From: Tropicimonas marinistellae
Lineage (GTDB): Bacteria; Pseudomonadota; Alphaproteobacteria; Rhodobacterales; Rhodobacteraceae
Length of the DNA stretch: 64,000 nucleotides
Reading direction: 5' to 3'
Assembly (NCBI RefSeq): GCF_001509585.1
Contig: NZ_LNCI01000006.1
Location: 343,173-407,172 of the forward strand
The notes under the pieces are model-generated. The model was not told the DNA's origin, made no database searches, and saw only the letters and a program-made list of their open reading frames with translations. Numbering within the stretch: the stretch's first letter is position 1; the number at the start of each line of letters is the position of its first letter. The position numbers and the translations under genes are program-made. Positions 19,444-28,325 of the stretch are shown here, in pieces.

Positions 19444-20122
19444 TGACCGCAGCCTCCGACTTCAGTTCCGGAGCAGGATCGAAGAATTCGGCATAAGTTT
19501 CAATCGTCCGGTGCGGACGCACCTCCGGATCGCTTGGCAAGTCGAGCCCCGTCAGATGGCTGCCCCCGGTGAAATGCCACACCGTCATTCCCGCCGAGAG
19601 CGCCGCCCGTATGCCCGCGACGGAATCCTCGATAACCAGGCAACGCGCGGGGGGCGTCCCAGATTTCTCGGCGGCGCGCAGGAAGAGATCCGGCGCGGGC
19701 TTGCCATGCGCAACCTCCGATGCCGTTGTCGTGCGCCCCTGAAACCGCGCATCCAGCCCCACGATGCGAAGCGTGTGGTCAAGCCGCTTCGGGCTCGAGC
19801 TTGTTGCCAGGCAATACGGCACGCGGAGTCGGTCGATCGTCTCCGTCACGCCCGGCATGACTTGCAAATCGGCATCGAAGGCCGCCAACAGCCGGGCGCG
19901 GTAATCGGCCTCGAAACCAGCCGGCAGCACAATTCCGAAATCGGCCTGGATCTGTGACAACACGACCGGATAGCTGCGTCCGAGGAAATGCTTCGCGACG
20001 TAGGCGCGGTCGACTGCGACGCCATACTCCGCCAGTTCGGCAATCAGCATCTGGGCCGAAATCACCTCGCTGTCGATCAAGACGCCGTCGCAATCGAATA
20101 TGACAAGTTCGAAGCTGTCCAT
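19430..20122 (-). CDS. HAD-superfamily sugar-phosphatase-like hydrolase
   Basis: 230 residues. Motif I FDCDGVLIDSE (nucleophile Asp about residue 8), motif II TSSSPKR, and motif III/IV IEDSVAGIRAALSAGM mark a beta-phosphoglucomutase/phosphatase-type HAD enzyme. The start at 20120-20122 is preferred over an ATG six bases earlier because GGGAG then stands seven bases away. As first gene of the polyol operon it may dephosphorylate a sugar phosphate, for example one that would otherwise act as effector of the SorC regulator; this is inference. Confidence 0.82.
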   Translation of the reverse strand: MDSFELVIFDCDGVLIDSEVISAQMLIAELAEYGVAVDRAYVAKHFLGRSYPVVLSQIQADFGIVLPAGFEADYRARLLAAFDADLQVMPGVTETIDRLRVPYCLATSSSPKRLDHTLRIVGLDARFQGRTTTASEVAHGKPAPDLFLRAAEKSGTPPARCLVIEDSVAGIRAALSAGMTVWHFTGGSHLTGLDLPSDPEVRPHRTIETYAEFFDPAPELKSEAAVNDTR

Positions 20123-20206
20123 CGCCATGCTCCCGGTGCAACTGCTTGCAAGCGGAACCCGGGCACGCGGCTTCCGAGGCACAGGCATATACCGGCACGC
20201 GCGAAA

Positions 20207-20232
20207 TGTCCCGCCCGAAGGTCGGGCGGACA
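20207..20232 (-). terminator. terminator after the dehydratase gene
   Basis: Inverted repeat TGTCCcGCCCGA / TCGGGCGGACA around AGG begins six bases after the dehydratase stop and on the minus strand is followed by TTTCGC. It separates the sugar-acid operon from the polyol operon. Confidence 0.65.
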
Positions 20233-20237
20233 CATTG

Positions 20238-22019
20238 TCAGTGATTGTCGCGGGGAACGCCCTTCGTCTGCGCGATGTTCTGGTACTTCACCGCCGGTTT
20301 CAGGACCATTCCCTTGTCGAACTGATCGACGATGGAACGCTGGATTTCCTGCCACGGCGTCTGGTGATCCGGGAACGGGTGACCGCCGGCCGCCTCCAGC
20401 GTTGCCCGGCGGGCTGCCAATTCGTCATCCGCGACGAGAAGGTTGGCGCTGCCTTCCTTGAGGTCGACGCGCAGCCTGTCGCCGGTGCGGACCAGCGCCA
20501 ACCCGCCCATCGCCGCGGCCTCCGGCGAGGCGTTCAGGATCGACGGCGATCCCGACGTGCCGGACTGCCGACCGTCGCCGATGCAGGGCAAGGCGTCGAT
20601 GCCGCGCTTGAGCAGCGCCGTGGGCGGCTGCATGTTCACCACTTCGGCGCCGCCGGGATACCCGATCGGCCCTGCCCCGCGGATCACGAGGATACAGCGC
20701 TCGTCGATGTCCAACTCCGGATCGTCGATCCGGTCATGATAATCCTCGGGGCCTTCGAACACGATGGCACGCCCCTCGAAAGCGTCCGGATCGTCGGGGT
20801 TGGAGAGGTAGCGGGCCCGGAACTCATCGGAAATCACCGAGGTTTTCATGATCGCGCTGTCGAACAGGTTGCCCTTGAGGTTCAGGAAACCCGCCGCCGG
20901 CACGAGCGGTTCGCCGTAGGGCCGGATCACCTCGTGATCGCTCACAGCCGCGGCGGCATATTCCTCGGCTATGGACTTGCCTGTCACCGTCACGGCCTCC
21001 GGATGCGGCAGCACACCGGCCGCCATCAACTCCGCGACCACGCCGGGCACACCGCCGGCTCGGTGAAAATCCTCGCCCAGGAAACGGCCTGCCGGCTGCA
21101 CGTCGCACAGCAGCGGTACGTGATGGCCGAGTGCCTGCCAGTCGTCCGGAGTCAGGTCCACACCGAGGTGCCGCGCCACGGCGACCAGATGGATCGGCGC
21201 ATTTGTGGAGCCGCCGAGGGCGGAATTGACGACGATGGCATTCTCGAAAGCCGCCCGCGTCATTACGTCGGAAGGCTTGAGATCTTCCCAGACCATCTCC
21301 ACGATGCGCCGGCCCGTCTCATAGCTGATCTGGCCACGTTCGCGGTAGGGGGCCGGAATGGAGGCAGATCCCGGAAGCTGCATGCCCAGGGCCTCGGCAA
21401 GCGAATTCATCGTGCTGGCCGTACCCATGGTGTTGCAATAGCCGACCGAAGGCGCCGAGTCGGCAGCCATCTCCATGAATTCCTTGTAGTCGATCTCGCC
21501 CTTCGCGAGCATCTGGCGCGCCTTCCAGACGACCGTGCCGGAACCCACGCGCTCGCCCTTGTGCCAACCGTTCAACATCGGCCCGCAAGACAATGCAATT
21601 GCGGGGATATTCACCGTTGCAGCCGCCATCAACAGCGCCGGTGTGGTCTTGTCGCAGCCAATGGTCAGGACCACGCCGTCGATGGGATAGCCGTAGAGAG
21701 ATTCGACGAGCCCGAGATAGGCGAGGTTGCGGTCGAGCGATGCGGTCGGGCGCTTGCCCGTTTCCTGGATCGGGTGAACCGGAAACTCCAGGCAGATACC
21801 GCCCGACGCGACGATGCCTTCGCGCACCCGCTTGGCCAACTCGATGTGATGACGGTTGCAGGGGCTGAGGTCGCTCCCCGTTTGCGCGATGCCGATGATC
21901 GGCTTGCCCGATTGCAATTCCTCACGCGTGATCCCGAAATTGAGATAGCGCTCCAGATAGAGCGCCGTCATGCCGGGATTATCTGGGTTGTCGAACCATT
22001 GCTGCGAGCGAAGTTTCAT
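20238..22019 (-). CDS. IlvD/Edd-family dehydratase, sugar-acid (pentonate/hexonate) type
   Basis: 593 residues. Three cysteines that ligate the Fe-S cluster in this family are present (Cys54 in SPCNRHH, Cys122 in [10 protein letters not shown], Cys195 in [10 protein letters not shown]). The lysine that is carbamylated to bind Mg follows Cys122, and the catalytic Ser lies in [10 protein letters not shown]. The CDKTTPA form, rather than the CDKxxPG of IlvD, and the gene context point to a sugar-acid dehydratase such as arabinonate, xylonate or gluconate rather than branched-chain amino acid synthesis. It removes water from an aldonate to give a 2-keto-3-deoxy acid. It is the last gene of the TRAP/idonate-type operon. 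Confidence 0.87.
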   Translation of the reverse strand: MKLRSQQWFDNPDNPGMTALYLERYLNFGITREELQSGKPIIGIAQTGSDLSPCNRHHIELAKRVREGIVASGGICLEFPVHPIQETGKRPTASLDRNLAYLGLVESLYGYPIDGVVLTIGCDKTTPALLMAAATVNIPAIALSCGPMLNGWHKGERVGSGTVVWKARQMLAKGEIDYKEFMEMAADSAPSVGYCNTMGTASTMNSLAEALGMQLPGSASIPAPYRERGQISYETGRRIVEMVWEDLKPSDVMTRAAFENAIVVNSALGGSTNAPIHLVAVARHLGVDLTPDDWQALGHHVPLLCDVQPAGRFLGEDFHRAGGVPGVVAELMAAGVLPHPEAVTVTGKSIAEEYAAAAVSDHEVIRPYGEPLVPAAGFLNLKGNLFDSAIMKTSVISDEFRARYLSNPDDPDAFEGRAIVFEGPEDYHDRIDDPELDIDERCILVIRGAGPIGYPGGAEVVNMQPPTALLKRGIDALPCIGDGRQSGTSGSPSILNASPEAAAMGGLALVRTGDRLRVDLKEGSANLLVADDELAARRATLEAAGGHPFPDHQTPWQEIQRSIVDQFDKGMVLKPAVKYQNIAQTKGVPRDNH

Positions 22020-22090
22020 GTCCGGGTCCTTGATAAGCCGGACCCGCGACGCTCGTGTTGCGACGCGGATCCGGGAAGTTCATAGCGGGG

Positions 22091-23416
22091 TCAGTCGAAC
22101 CAGAACAGCGCGATCTGGGGGAAGGCAACCAGCAGACCAACTGCCAGCACCTGCATCGCGATGAACGGGAGCAGCGACCGGAAGATGATGCCAAGCGTGA
22201 TGTCGTCGGGCACCACCGACTTGAGATAGAAGGCGGCCGGGCCGAACGGCGGCGACAGGAAGCTCACCTGCATGTTCATGCAGAAGACCACGCCGAACCA
22301 GATCGGGTCGAGCCCGAGATTGCGGATGATCGGCACGAATATCGGCATCGTCAGCAGCGCCACGCCGACCCAGTCGAGGAAGGCGCCGAGCACGAAGAGG
22401 ATCGCCATCATGAAGAGCACGATCACCGTCGGGTTGTCGGAGATGCCATACATCAGGTCCGAGATGAACTTGATGCCGCCCATCAGGTTGTAGACGCCGA
22501 CCAGCGCCGTGGCGCCGATGCCGATCCAGACGATCATGCCCACGGTGGCGAGCGTCTGCATGGCAGCACCCTTGAGCAGCCCCCAGGTGAACTCGCCACG
22601 GATCACGGTGGAGAGCAACACGCCGCCAACGCCGACCGCCGAAGCTTCCGTTACCGAGGCTATGCCGCCGTAGATCGATCCGAGCACCGCGATCACCACG
22701 AGGATCGGCAGGAACAGCCCTTTTGCGAGGCGGATTTTCTCGGAGGCAGGAATGTGCTCGACCTCCGGATCCGGAACCGCACCGGGCGTGAAGTAGGCCC
22801 GGAAAAGCACATAGAGCACGTAGAAGGAGGCCAGCATGAAGCCGGGGATGAATGCCGCGGTGAAGAGGTCTCCGATCGAGACGGACGCCGTCAGGCCGTA
22901 GATGATCAGCACGATCGAGGGAGGCACCATGGTGCCGAGTGCGCCGCCAGCGCAGACCACGCCGATGGAAAGGTTGCGGTCATACCCCTGGCGCAGCATC
23001 TGCGGCAGCGCCAGAAGGCCGAGCAGGACCACTTCGCCGCCAATGATGCCGGACATGGCCGCAAGGATGATCGCGACAAAGATGGTCTGGACTGCCACGC
23101 CACCCCGGATCCGGCCGCCGACGAGTTTCATCGCGTCGAACAGGTCTCGGGCGATTCCCGATCGGTCCAGGATCGCGGCCATCAGCACGAACATCGGCAC
23201 CGAGACAAAGACGAAGTTCTCGACGAAGGTGTAGATCCGCGAGGAGATAACCTGCACTGCCATCGGTCCGAAACCGAGCAGCGCGAAGGTGAGGGCCACC
23301 AGCAGCGTCACGAAGGCAAGTGGCATACCCGTGAGCAGCAGCACCACCATCAGGCCGAACATCATCAGCGTCGAATTGCCGATGCCGATGGCGGCGAAAT
23401 CGATGATCGCGTTCAT
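22091..23416 (-). CDS. TRAP transporter large permease subunit, DctM type
   Basis: 441 residues, about 12 hydrophobic segments. Typical family blocks are LLTGMPLAFVTLL near the N-terminus, FVSVPMFVLMAAILDRSG and GGALGTMVPPSIVLIIYG. It forms the ion-coupled channel of a tripartite ATP-independent periplasmic importer. Its ATG directly abuts the dctQ stop (TAA ATG), with GAGGAG inside the end of dctQ. Confidence 0.93.
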   Translation of the reverse strand: MNAIIDFAAIGIGNSTLMMFGLMVVLLLTGMPLAFVTLLVALTFALLGFGPMAVQVISSRIYTFVENFVFVSVPMFVLMAAILDRSGIARDLFDAMKLVGGRIRGGVAVQTIFVAIILAAMSGIIGGEVVLLGLLALPQMLRQGYDRNLSIGVVCAGGALGTMVPPSIVLIIYGLTASVSIGDLFTAAFIPGFMLASFYVLYVLFRAYFTPGAVPDPEVEHIPASEKIRLAKGLFLPILVVIAVLGSIYGGIASVTEASAVGVGGVLLSTVIRGEFTWGLLKGAAMQTLATVGMIVWIGIGATALVGVYNLMGGIKFISDLMYGISDNPTVIVLFMMAILFVLGAFLDWVGVALLTMPIFVPIIRNLGLDPIWFGVVFCMNMQVSFLSPPFGPAAFYLKSVVPDDITLGIIFRSLLPFIAMQVLAVGLLVAFPQIALFWFD

Positions 23417-24010
23417 TTATTTCGTCTCCTCGGCCGCGCGGCGGATATAGTTCCACGTCAGGATCAGGAACTGGATCGTCATCAGGACCATGACGATCAG
23501 AAGGAAAGTCTTGACCAAAGCCGGTGCCGGGGGGTTCCAGGCCGAACCGGACCGCTCCATGCGGAATTCCCCGAGCGGAGAGAAGAGCGCCTTTTGGCTC
23601 ATGATCCAGGCCGCATAGGTGAAGAATCCGGCCGCAATGAAGGAGGCGAAGGAGATGAAGATGTTGACGATCCTCCGCACCTTGGGCGGCAGGATGTCGT
23701 AGATCAGCACCACGCGGATATGGCTGTTTCGCGACGCGCAATAGAGCCCGCCGTAAAGGAAGGAGATTCCGCAAAGGAACGTCGTCGTCTCATGCGCCCA
23801 GATCGTGGGGCTGTTGAGCACGTAGCGCAGGAAGATTTCGACAAGCAGGATGCAGGCGGAAGCGCAGATCGCGACCGCGAAGGCAAAGCCCCCGGCATTT
23901 ATGATCCGGCCAAAAGTACCGGCTTCGGGCACAGCGCCACGGTCGATCTTGCGGGTCGGTGTTTCGACCTGGGTCTCGGGCCCGGGGTCGGTTTCAGGTG
24001 TTTCGGTCAT
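23417..24010 (-). CDS. TRAP transporter small permease subunit, DctQ type
   Basis: 197 residues with about four membrane segments and the family stretch FLRYVLNSPTIWAHETTTFL. The N-terminal ~35 residues are charged and Pro/Thr-rich. It partners with the large subunit to form the membrane complex. Confidence 0.92.
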   Translation of the reverse strand: MTETPETDPGPETQVETPTRKIDRGAVPEAGTFGRIINAGGFAFAVAICASACILLVEIFLRYVLNSPTIWAHETTTFLCGISFLYGGLYCASRNSHIRVVLIYDILPPKVRRIVNIFISFASFIAAGFFTYAAWIMSQKALFSPLGEFRMERSGSAWNPPAPALVKTFLLIVMVLMTIQFLILTWNYIRRAAEETK

Positions 24011-24043
24011 TGTTGGAACTACCCGCCTGAATGCAATTGGGGC

Positions 24044-24068
24044 GGGCAGGCCACGTTGCGGCCTGCCC
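24044..24068 (-). promoter_or_regulatory. intercistronic stem-loop after the TRAP binding-protein gene
   Basis: Perfect nine-pair stem GGGCAGGCC (24044-24052) / GGCCTGCCC (24060-24068) with a seven-base loop, in the 76-bp gap between the binding-protein stop and dctQ. No T-run follows, so mRNA stabilisation or partial termination is more likely than a full stop. Confidence 0.6.
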
Positions 24069-24086
24069 AGGGACCTTGGGGCCGGT

Positions 24087-25100
24087 TTAGTTGAGCAGGC
24101 CGTTCTCGGTCAGGTACGCGGTCAGCGTCTCGTAGACCTTCTGGGCCATTGGCGAGCCCTCGGAAAGCGATTTCCACTCTTCCTGGGCGAGACCACGGAA
24201 CTTCGCACGCTCCTCGGCCGACCAGTCGTGCACGGTGATGCCCTCGGCCTCGGCTGCCGCAACGGCGGCCTGGTCACGCTCCATCAAACCGCCGACCTGG
24301 GTTTCCTGGAAGACCTTCACGGAATCGTAGAACGCCTTCTGGATGTCCTCGGGCAGCGCCTCCCATTTCGCCTTGTTCATCGAAACCTCGACGAGCGGCA
24401 GCGAGTGGAAGCCCGGGTAGACGGGGTGCGACGCAATCTCGTTCATGCCCACTTCCTGGTTCACGGAGAACACGGAATAGTCAGCAGCGTCGATCACGCC
24501 TTTGTCGAGCGCGGTGTAGACCTCGGAGGCCGGCAGGTTCACCGGAGCGGCACCAGCAGCGCGGAAGACGTTGGCGATCGGGCCTTCGGGCGAGCGCATC
24601 TTGACGCCCTTGAGGTCGTCCACACCGTCAAGCGGCACCTTGGAGACGAAGGCTTCGAGGCCCGGGGTCGAGACACCGATGAAATAGACGCCATAGGGTT
24701 CTTGCAGCTCGCGCATCAGTTCCGCGCCGCCGCCGTTCTCGACGAAGTCGATCATCTGAGCCGGGTCCGACCAGGCACCAACCGGGTTTGCAATCAGGCC
24801 GAAAGCCGGGTCCTTGCCGGCGAAATAGGACGTATCGCAGATATGCCCGTCGATCAGTCCGGCGCCCACGGCATCCAGCGTCTCCTTGTAGTCGACGATG
24901 GTACCCACGGGCAGCATTTCGACGGCGACCTTGCCGTCGGTCATCTCCTTGAGAACCTCGGTCCAGCCAACCTGGTACTCGAAGTTCGGGTTGCCCGCCG
25001 GGTCGGAGGATTGGAAGCGGAAGCTGTACTCCTGTGCCGTGGCACCGAAGGCCAGAAGGCTCATAGCGATTGCAGTTGTGATTGTGCGTGTGCTTTTCAT
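24087..25100 (-). CDS. TRAP transporter substrate-binding protein, DctP type
   Basis: 337 residues. A signal peptide (MKSTRTITTAIAMSLLAFGATA|QEY) is followed by a DctP fold. The LKGVKMRSPEGPIANVFRAAGAAPV block contains the arginine (KMRSP) that usually salt-bridges a carboxylate ligand, and ASEVYTALDKGVIDAAD is the other family hallmark. The ligand is therefore an organic or sugar acid, matching the catabolic genes around it. It is 38 bp downstream of the idonate-dehydrogenase-like gene. Confidence 0.92.
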   Translation of the reverse strand: MKSTRTITTAIAMSLLAFGATAQEYSFRFQSSDPAGNPNFEYQVGWTEVLKEMTDGKVAVEMLPVGTIVDYKETLDAVGAGLIDGHICDTSYFAGKDPAFGLIANPVGAWSDPAQMIDFVENGGGAELMRELQEPYGVYFIGVSTPGLEAFVSKVPLDGVDDLKGVKMRSPEGPIANVFRAAGAAPVNLPASEVYTALDKGVIDAADYSVFSVNQEVGMNEIASHPVYPGFHSLPLVEVSMNKAKWEALPEDIQKAFYDSVKVFQETQVGGLMERDQAAVAAAEAEGITVHDWSAEERAKFRGLAQEEWKSLSEGSPMAQKVYETLTAYLTENGLLN

Positions 25101-25138
25101 GGGGTCCTCCCTTGCACGTTTACACTTTCAGGGGTCAC

Positions 25139-26182
25139 TCACCCCTGGTCGAAACGAAGTTGCACCTTCATGGCCTTCGCCTTGTCGGAGGCGAAGTCGA
25201 AGGCGGCGACGGCGTCTTCCATCGGGAAGCAGCCCGTCAGTACCGGAGCGAGATCCACCCGCCCTCGGTCGATCAGGTCCGCAGCCACCTCGAACTCGTG
25301 ATCGAAGCGGAACGAACCCAATATCCGGATCTCCTTCGTCACCACGAGGCTGAGCGGCAGGGTCGGTTCGCTGCCCAGCCCCACGGTGACGATTTGCCCG
25401 CCCGGGCGGACGACCTCGCAGGCCGTCTGCAACGCCGGCGCGGCACCGGAGCATTCGAAGACGCAATCGACCCGGCCCTTGTTTTCACGCAATGGCGCAA
25501 GTGCCTCCGCCTCGGAAGACAAGTCGATGCAACGGGTTGCCCCCATTGCTGCGGCAATCTTCAGCGGCTCGGGTGCAATGTCGGTCACGATGATCTCCGA
25601 AGCGCCGGCGAGTTTCGCCGCGGCGATCGTCAGGCAGCCGATCGGCCCACTGCCCGAAATCAGCACCCGCTTGCCAAGGAGCGCGCCGGCCTGGTTCACC
25701 GCGTGCAGACAGACCGAGAAAGGCTCGCACAGCGCCGCGAGGGCAAGGTCGGTTTCCGGCGAGACACGGACGGCCAGTTCGGCCGGGACCGTCACTTCGG
25801 CCCGAAACAGCCCCTGCTCATGCGGCATCCGCATGGCCGATCCGTTGAACCGCATGTCGAGGCATTCGTGCCGCATGTCACGCTTGCAATACTCGCAGTC
25901 GCCACAGGGCCGGGACGGGCAGATGGCGACCTTGTCGCCCACCGCGAGCCCGTCGACGCCAGCGCCCAGGTCCGTCACGACGCCGGAGACTTCGTGACCG
26001 AGCGCCATCGGCTGCTGAATGCGAACAGTGCCAAAACCACCGTCGTGATAATAGTGCAGGTCCGACCCGCAGATGCCGCCACGGGCGACGGCGATGCGAA
26101 CCTCGCCAACACCGGGCGGTGGGGCGATGTCGATTTCATCGATACGCAGGTCGTGCGGGGCGTGGATGACAACTGCCTTCAT
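25139..26182 (-). CDS. zinc-dependent alcohol dehydrogenase, L-idonate 5-dehydrogenase-like
   Basis: 347 residues, MDR superfamily. The catalytic zinc ligands are visible (Cys38, His63-Glu64 in LGHEV), as are the structural-zinc cysteines (Cys93, Cys96, Cys99, Cys107 in RPCGDCEYCKRDMRHEC) and the Rossmann motif SGSGPIG. Overall it resembles L-idonate 5-dehydrogenase (IdnD), which makes 5-keto-gluconate. It is separated from the IdnO-like gene by one base, the pairing expected for an idonate/5-keto-gluconate pathway. Other sugar-acid substrates remain possible. Confidence 0.83.
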   Translation of the reverse strand: MKAVVIHAPHDLRIDEIDIAPPPGVGEVRIAVARGGICGSDLHYYHDGGFGTVRIQQPMALGHEVSGVVTDLGAGVDGLAVGDKVAICPSRPCGDCEYCKRDMRHECLDMRFNGSAMRMPHEQGLFRAEVTVPAELAVRVSPETDLALAALCEPFSVCLHAVNQAGALLGKRVLISGSGPIGCLTIAAAKLAGASEIIVTDIAPEPLKIAAAMGATRCIDLSSEAEALAPLRENKGRVDCVFECSGAAPALQTACEVVRPGGQIVTVGLGSEPTLPLSLVVTKEIRILGSFRFDHEFEVAADLIDRGRVDLAPVLTGCFPMEDAVAAFDFASDKAKAMKVQLRFDQG

Positions 26183-26183
26183 G

Positions 26184-26951
26184 TCAAAGCACCGAGATCA
26201 TGCCGCCATCGACATAGATGAGCTGGCCGTTGATGTAGTTGGAAGCGTCGGAGGCGAGGTATATCGCGGTCCCGGCCATCTCGTCCGGTTGACCCCAGCG
26301 ACCCGAGGGCGTGCGCTTGCAGACCCAGTCGTTGAACTCCTCGTTCTCGATCAGCGCGGTGTTCATCTCGGTCGCCATGTAGCCGGGGCCGATGGCGTTG
26401 ACCTGAATGCCCTTGGAAGCCCATTCCGCGGTCATGATCTTGGTCAGCATCCGAACGCCCCCCTTGGCCGCGCCGTAGGGGCTCACCGTAGCACGTGCCG
26501 CATCTGAAAGCAGCGAACCGATATTGATGATCTTGCCGTGGCCGCGCGGGATCATCCGCTTTGCCGCCTCGCGGGCGCAGATGAAGACGGCGGTCAGGTT
26601 GACGTCGATCACACGCTGCCAGTCCGATGTTTCGAGCTCTACGATGGGCTTGCGAAACTGGATACCGGCATTGTTGACCAGGATGTCCACGGCGACGCCG
26701 TCAGAGTCGAGCTTCTCGAACGCAGCGACGATGGCAGCCTCGTCGGCCACATCGAAGGCGGCGCCGATGACGTCGTAGCCACCGGCCGTCATCTCCTCCA
26801 CCGCTTCCTGGAGCCGCGCCTCGTTCACGCCATTGAGAATGACGCGGGCGCCGGCGGCAGCCATGCCTTCGGCCATGGCGCGGCCCAGGCCGCGGGAGGA
26901 CCCGGTGATCAGCGCGGTCTTGCCGCTGAGATCGAAGAGTTTGGTGCTCAT
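26184..26951 (-). CDS. SDR, gluconate 5-dehydrogenase (IdnO)-like
   Basis: 255 residues. TGSSRGLG cofactor motif, NNAG at about residues 92-95, Ser in NIGSLLS and YGAAK as the YxxxK pair. The stretch GIQFRKPIVELETSDWQRVIDVNL and the ending NGQLIYVDGGM are typical of gluconate 5-dehydrogenase/5-keto-gluconate reductases. It would interconvert 5-keto-D-gluconate and D-gluconate with NAD(P)H. It lies between the enolase-superfamily dehydratase (9 bp) and the IdnD-like gene. Confidence 0.85.
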   Translation of the reverse strand: MSTKLFDLSGKTALITGSSRGLGRAMAEGMAAAGARVILNGVNEARLQEAVEEMTAGGYDVIGAAFDVADEAAIVAAFEKLDSDGVAVDILVNNAGIQFRKPIVELETSDWQRVIDVNLTAVFICAREAAKRMIPRGHGKIINIGSLLSDAARATVSPYGAAKGGVRMLTKIMTAEWASKGIQVNAIGPGYMATEMNTALIENEEFNDWVCKRTPSGRWGQPDEMAGTAIYLASDASNYINGQLIYVDGGMISVL

Positions 26952-26960
26952 GTGTTTTCC

Positions 26961-28157
26961 TCAGAGTTCGGACAGGCGCGTGCTCAGGTCGGACCGCTCG
27001 AAGAAACTCTCCTGCAATTCCGTACCGAGGCCGGGGCCTTCCATCGGGTAGACGTAGCCGCCTTCGATCCGAGGCACCTCGGTCACCAGATCGCGGTACC
27101 AGCCCTTGTAAAAGGCGCGCACGGACTCCTGGATCAGCGTGTTCGGCTGGCTCAGGCTCATGTGGATCGCAGCGGCAAAGCCGACCGGGCCGATGCAGTC
27201 ATGCGGCGCGAAGGGGCGGTGATAGGTCTCGGCCATGGCGGCGATCTTGCGGCCTTCGGTGAGGCCACCGGTCCAGCAGAGATCGGCCATCACCACATGG
27301 CAGGCGTCGCGGTCCAGGTATTCCTTGTAGGCGTAGCGCGAGCCCAGCGTCTCGGAGGCGCAGGTCCAGACATCGGTGGAGCGGGCATATTCGGCCAGCG
27401 CCTGGGGTGAGTTCATCCGGATCGAGTCTTCGTACCAGGTGGGGGCGTAGGGCTCGAGCGCGCGGGCGATCTTCTTGGCGGTCGGCAGGTTCCAGAGCGA
27501 GTGGAACTCGACCATGATCTCCATCTTGTCGCCCACCGCGTTGCGGATCTGCTCGAAGGGCTTGATCGCGGTCTTCATCTGCTCGGCTGAGATCCAGAGC
27601 CCCTTGTTCTCCATCGCCGGCGGATCGAAGGGCCAGATCTTCATCGCCGTGATGCCGCTCTCCAGCAGGCTCTCGGCCAGAGCGCCGGCATCGGTCATGA
27701 AGGCTTGCAGGTCTTCGTATTGCCCGCCTTCACCGAAGTTCCAGGTGTCGACCGGTTTGATCTTCTTGGTGGAGACGTATTTCGTGCCGGCGCAGGTGTT
27801 ATAAACCCGCATCTTGTCGAAGCAGAGCCCGCCCAGCATCTGGTGCACCGGCTGGCCGCAGGCCTTGCCGAAGAGATCCCACAGCGCGATATCGACCGCC
27901 GAGCAGGCGCGGTATTCGACGCCGGTGGAACTCTGCGCATTGGGCAGGTTCAGCATCTCCTTGTGGAGCGCCTCGATATGGAGCGGGTTCTGGCCGAGCA
28001 GGCGGCTGGCCAGCGTGTCGTGGATATGCGCCTCGACGGCGGCCGCGCCATAGAATGTCTCGCCAAGTCCGACGATCCCCTCATCGGTCTCGACATGCAC
28101 CCAGAGCACGTTCTGATGCGCGTCGATGCGATACGTTCTCAGGCCGGCAATCTTCAT
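26961..28157 (-). CDS. mandelate racemase/muconate lactonizing family protein, probable acid-sugar dehydratase
   Basis: 398 residues from the ATG at 28155-28157, which has GGAGG eight bases upstream; the frame is open for 88 codons further upstream but that part looks non-coding and covers the promoter. Enolase-superfamily metal ligands are Glu217, Glu243 (WYEDS) and Glu269 (ASETLGS). A His two residues after the first ligand (VEFHS) and His319 in APHDCIGP are the acid/base pattern of sugar-acid dehydratases rather than of racemases. It probably dehydrates a hexonate or uronate to a 2-keto-3-deoxy product. It is the first gene of the operon, divergent from the GntR regulator. Confidence 0.82.
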   Translation of the reverse strand: MKIAGLRTYRIDAHQNVLWVHVETDEGIVGLGETFYGAAAVEAHIHDTLASRLLGQNPLHIEALHKEMLNLPNAQSSTGVEYRACSAVDIALWDLFGKACGQPVHQMLGGLCFDKMRVYNTCAGTKYVSTKKIKPVDTWNFGEGGQYEDLQAFMTDAGALAESLLESGITAMKIWPFDPPAMENKGLWISAEQMKTAIKPFEQIRNAVGDKMEIMVEFHSLWNLPTAKKIARALEPYAPTWYEDSIRMNSPQALAEYARSTDVWTCASETLGSRYAYKEYLDRDACHVVMADLCWTGGLTEGRKIAAMAETYHRPFAPHDCIGPVGFAAAIHMSLSQPNTLIQESVRAFYKGWYRDLVTEVPRIEGGYVYPMEGPGLGTELQESFFERSDLSTRLSEL

Positions 28158-28289
28158 TCGCAGTTCCTCCGACCAGGCCGAGAAGCCGACGAGGCCCCGT
28201 CTCCCAAGCCGCATAAGCGATGATCTTTGCGTGACGGCTTGTCCCGATTCGATCATTTCCCTGTCGCTTGATAGGACCACGTGATACAG

Positions 28290-28303
28290 TTTTGAAGTCA
28301 AAA
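28290..28303. promoter_or_regulatory. candidate operator in the GntR divergent promoter
   Basis: Perfect palindrome TTTTGA-AG-TCAAAA lies in the 168-bp gap between the divergent dehydratase and gntR genes, 22 bases before the gntR start. Its position suits autoregulation and operon control by the GntR protein. It also contains a TTGACT on the minus strand that may be a -35 element. Confidence 0.4.
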
Positions 28304-28325
28304 ATGCACTTGTTGGTACGCTCGA

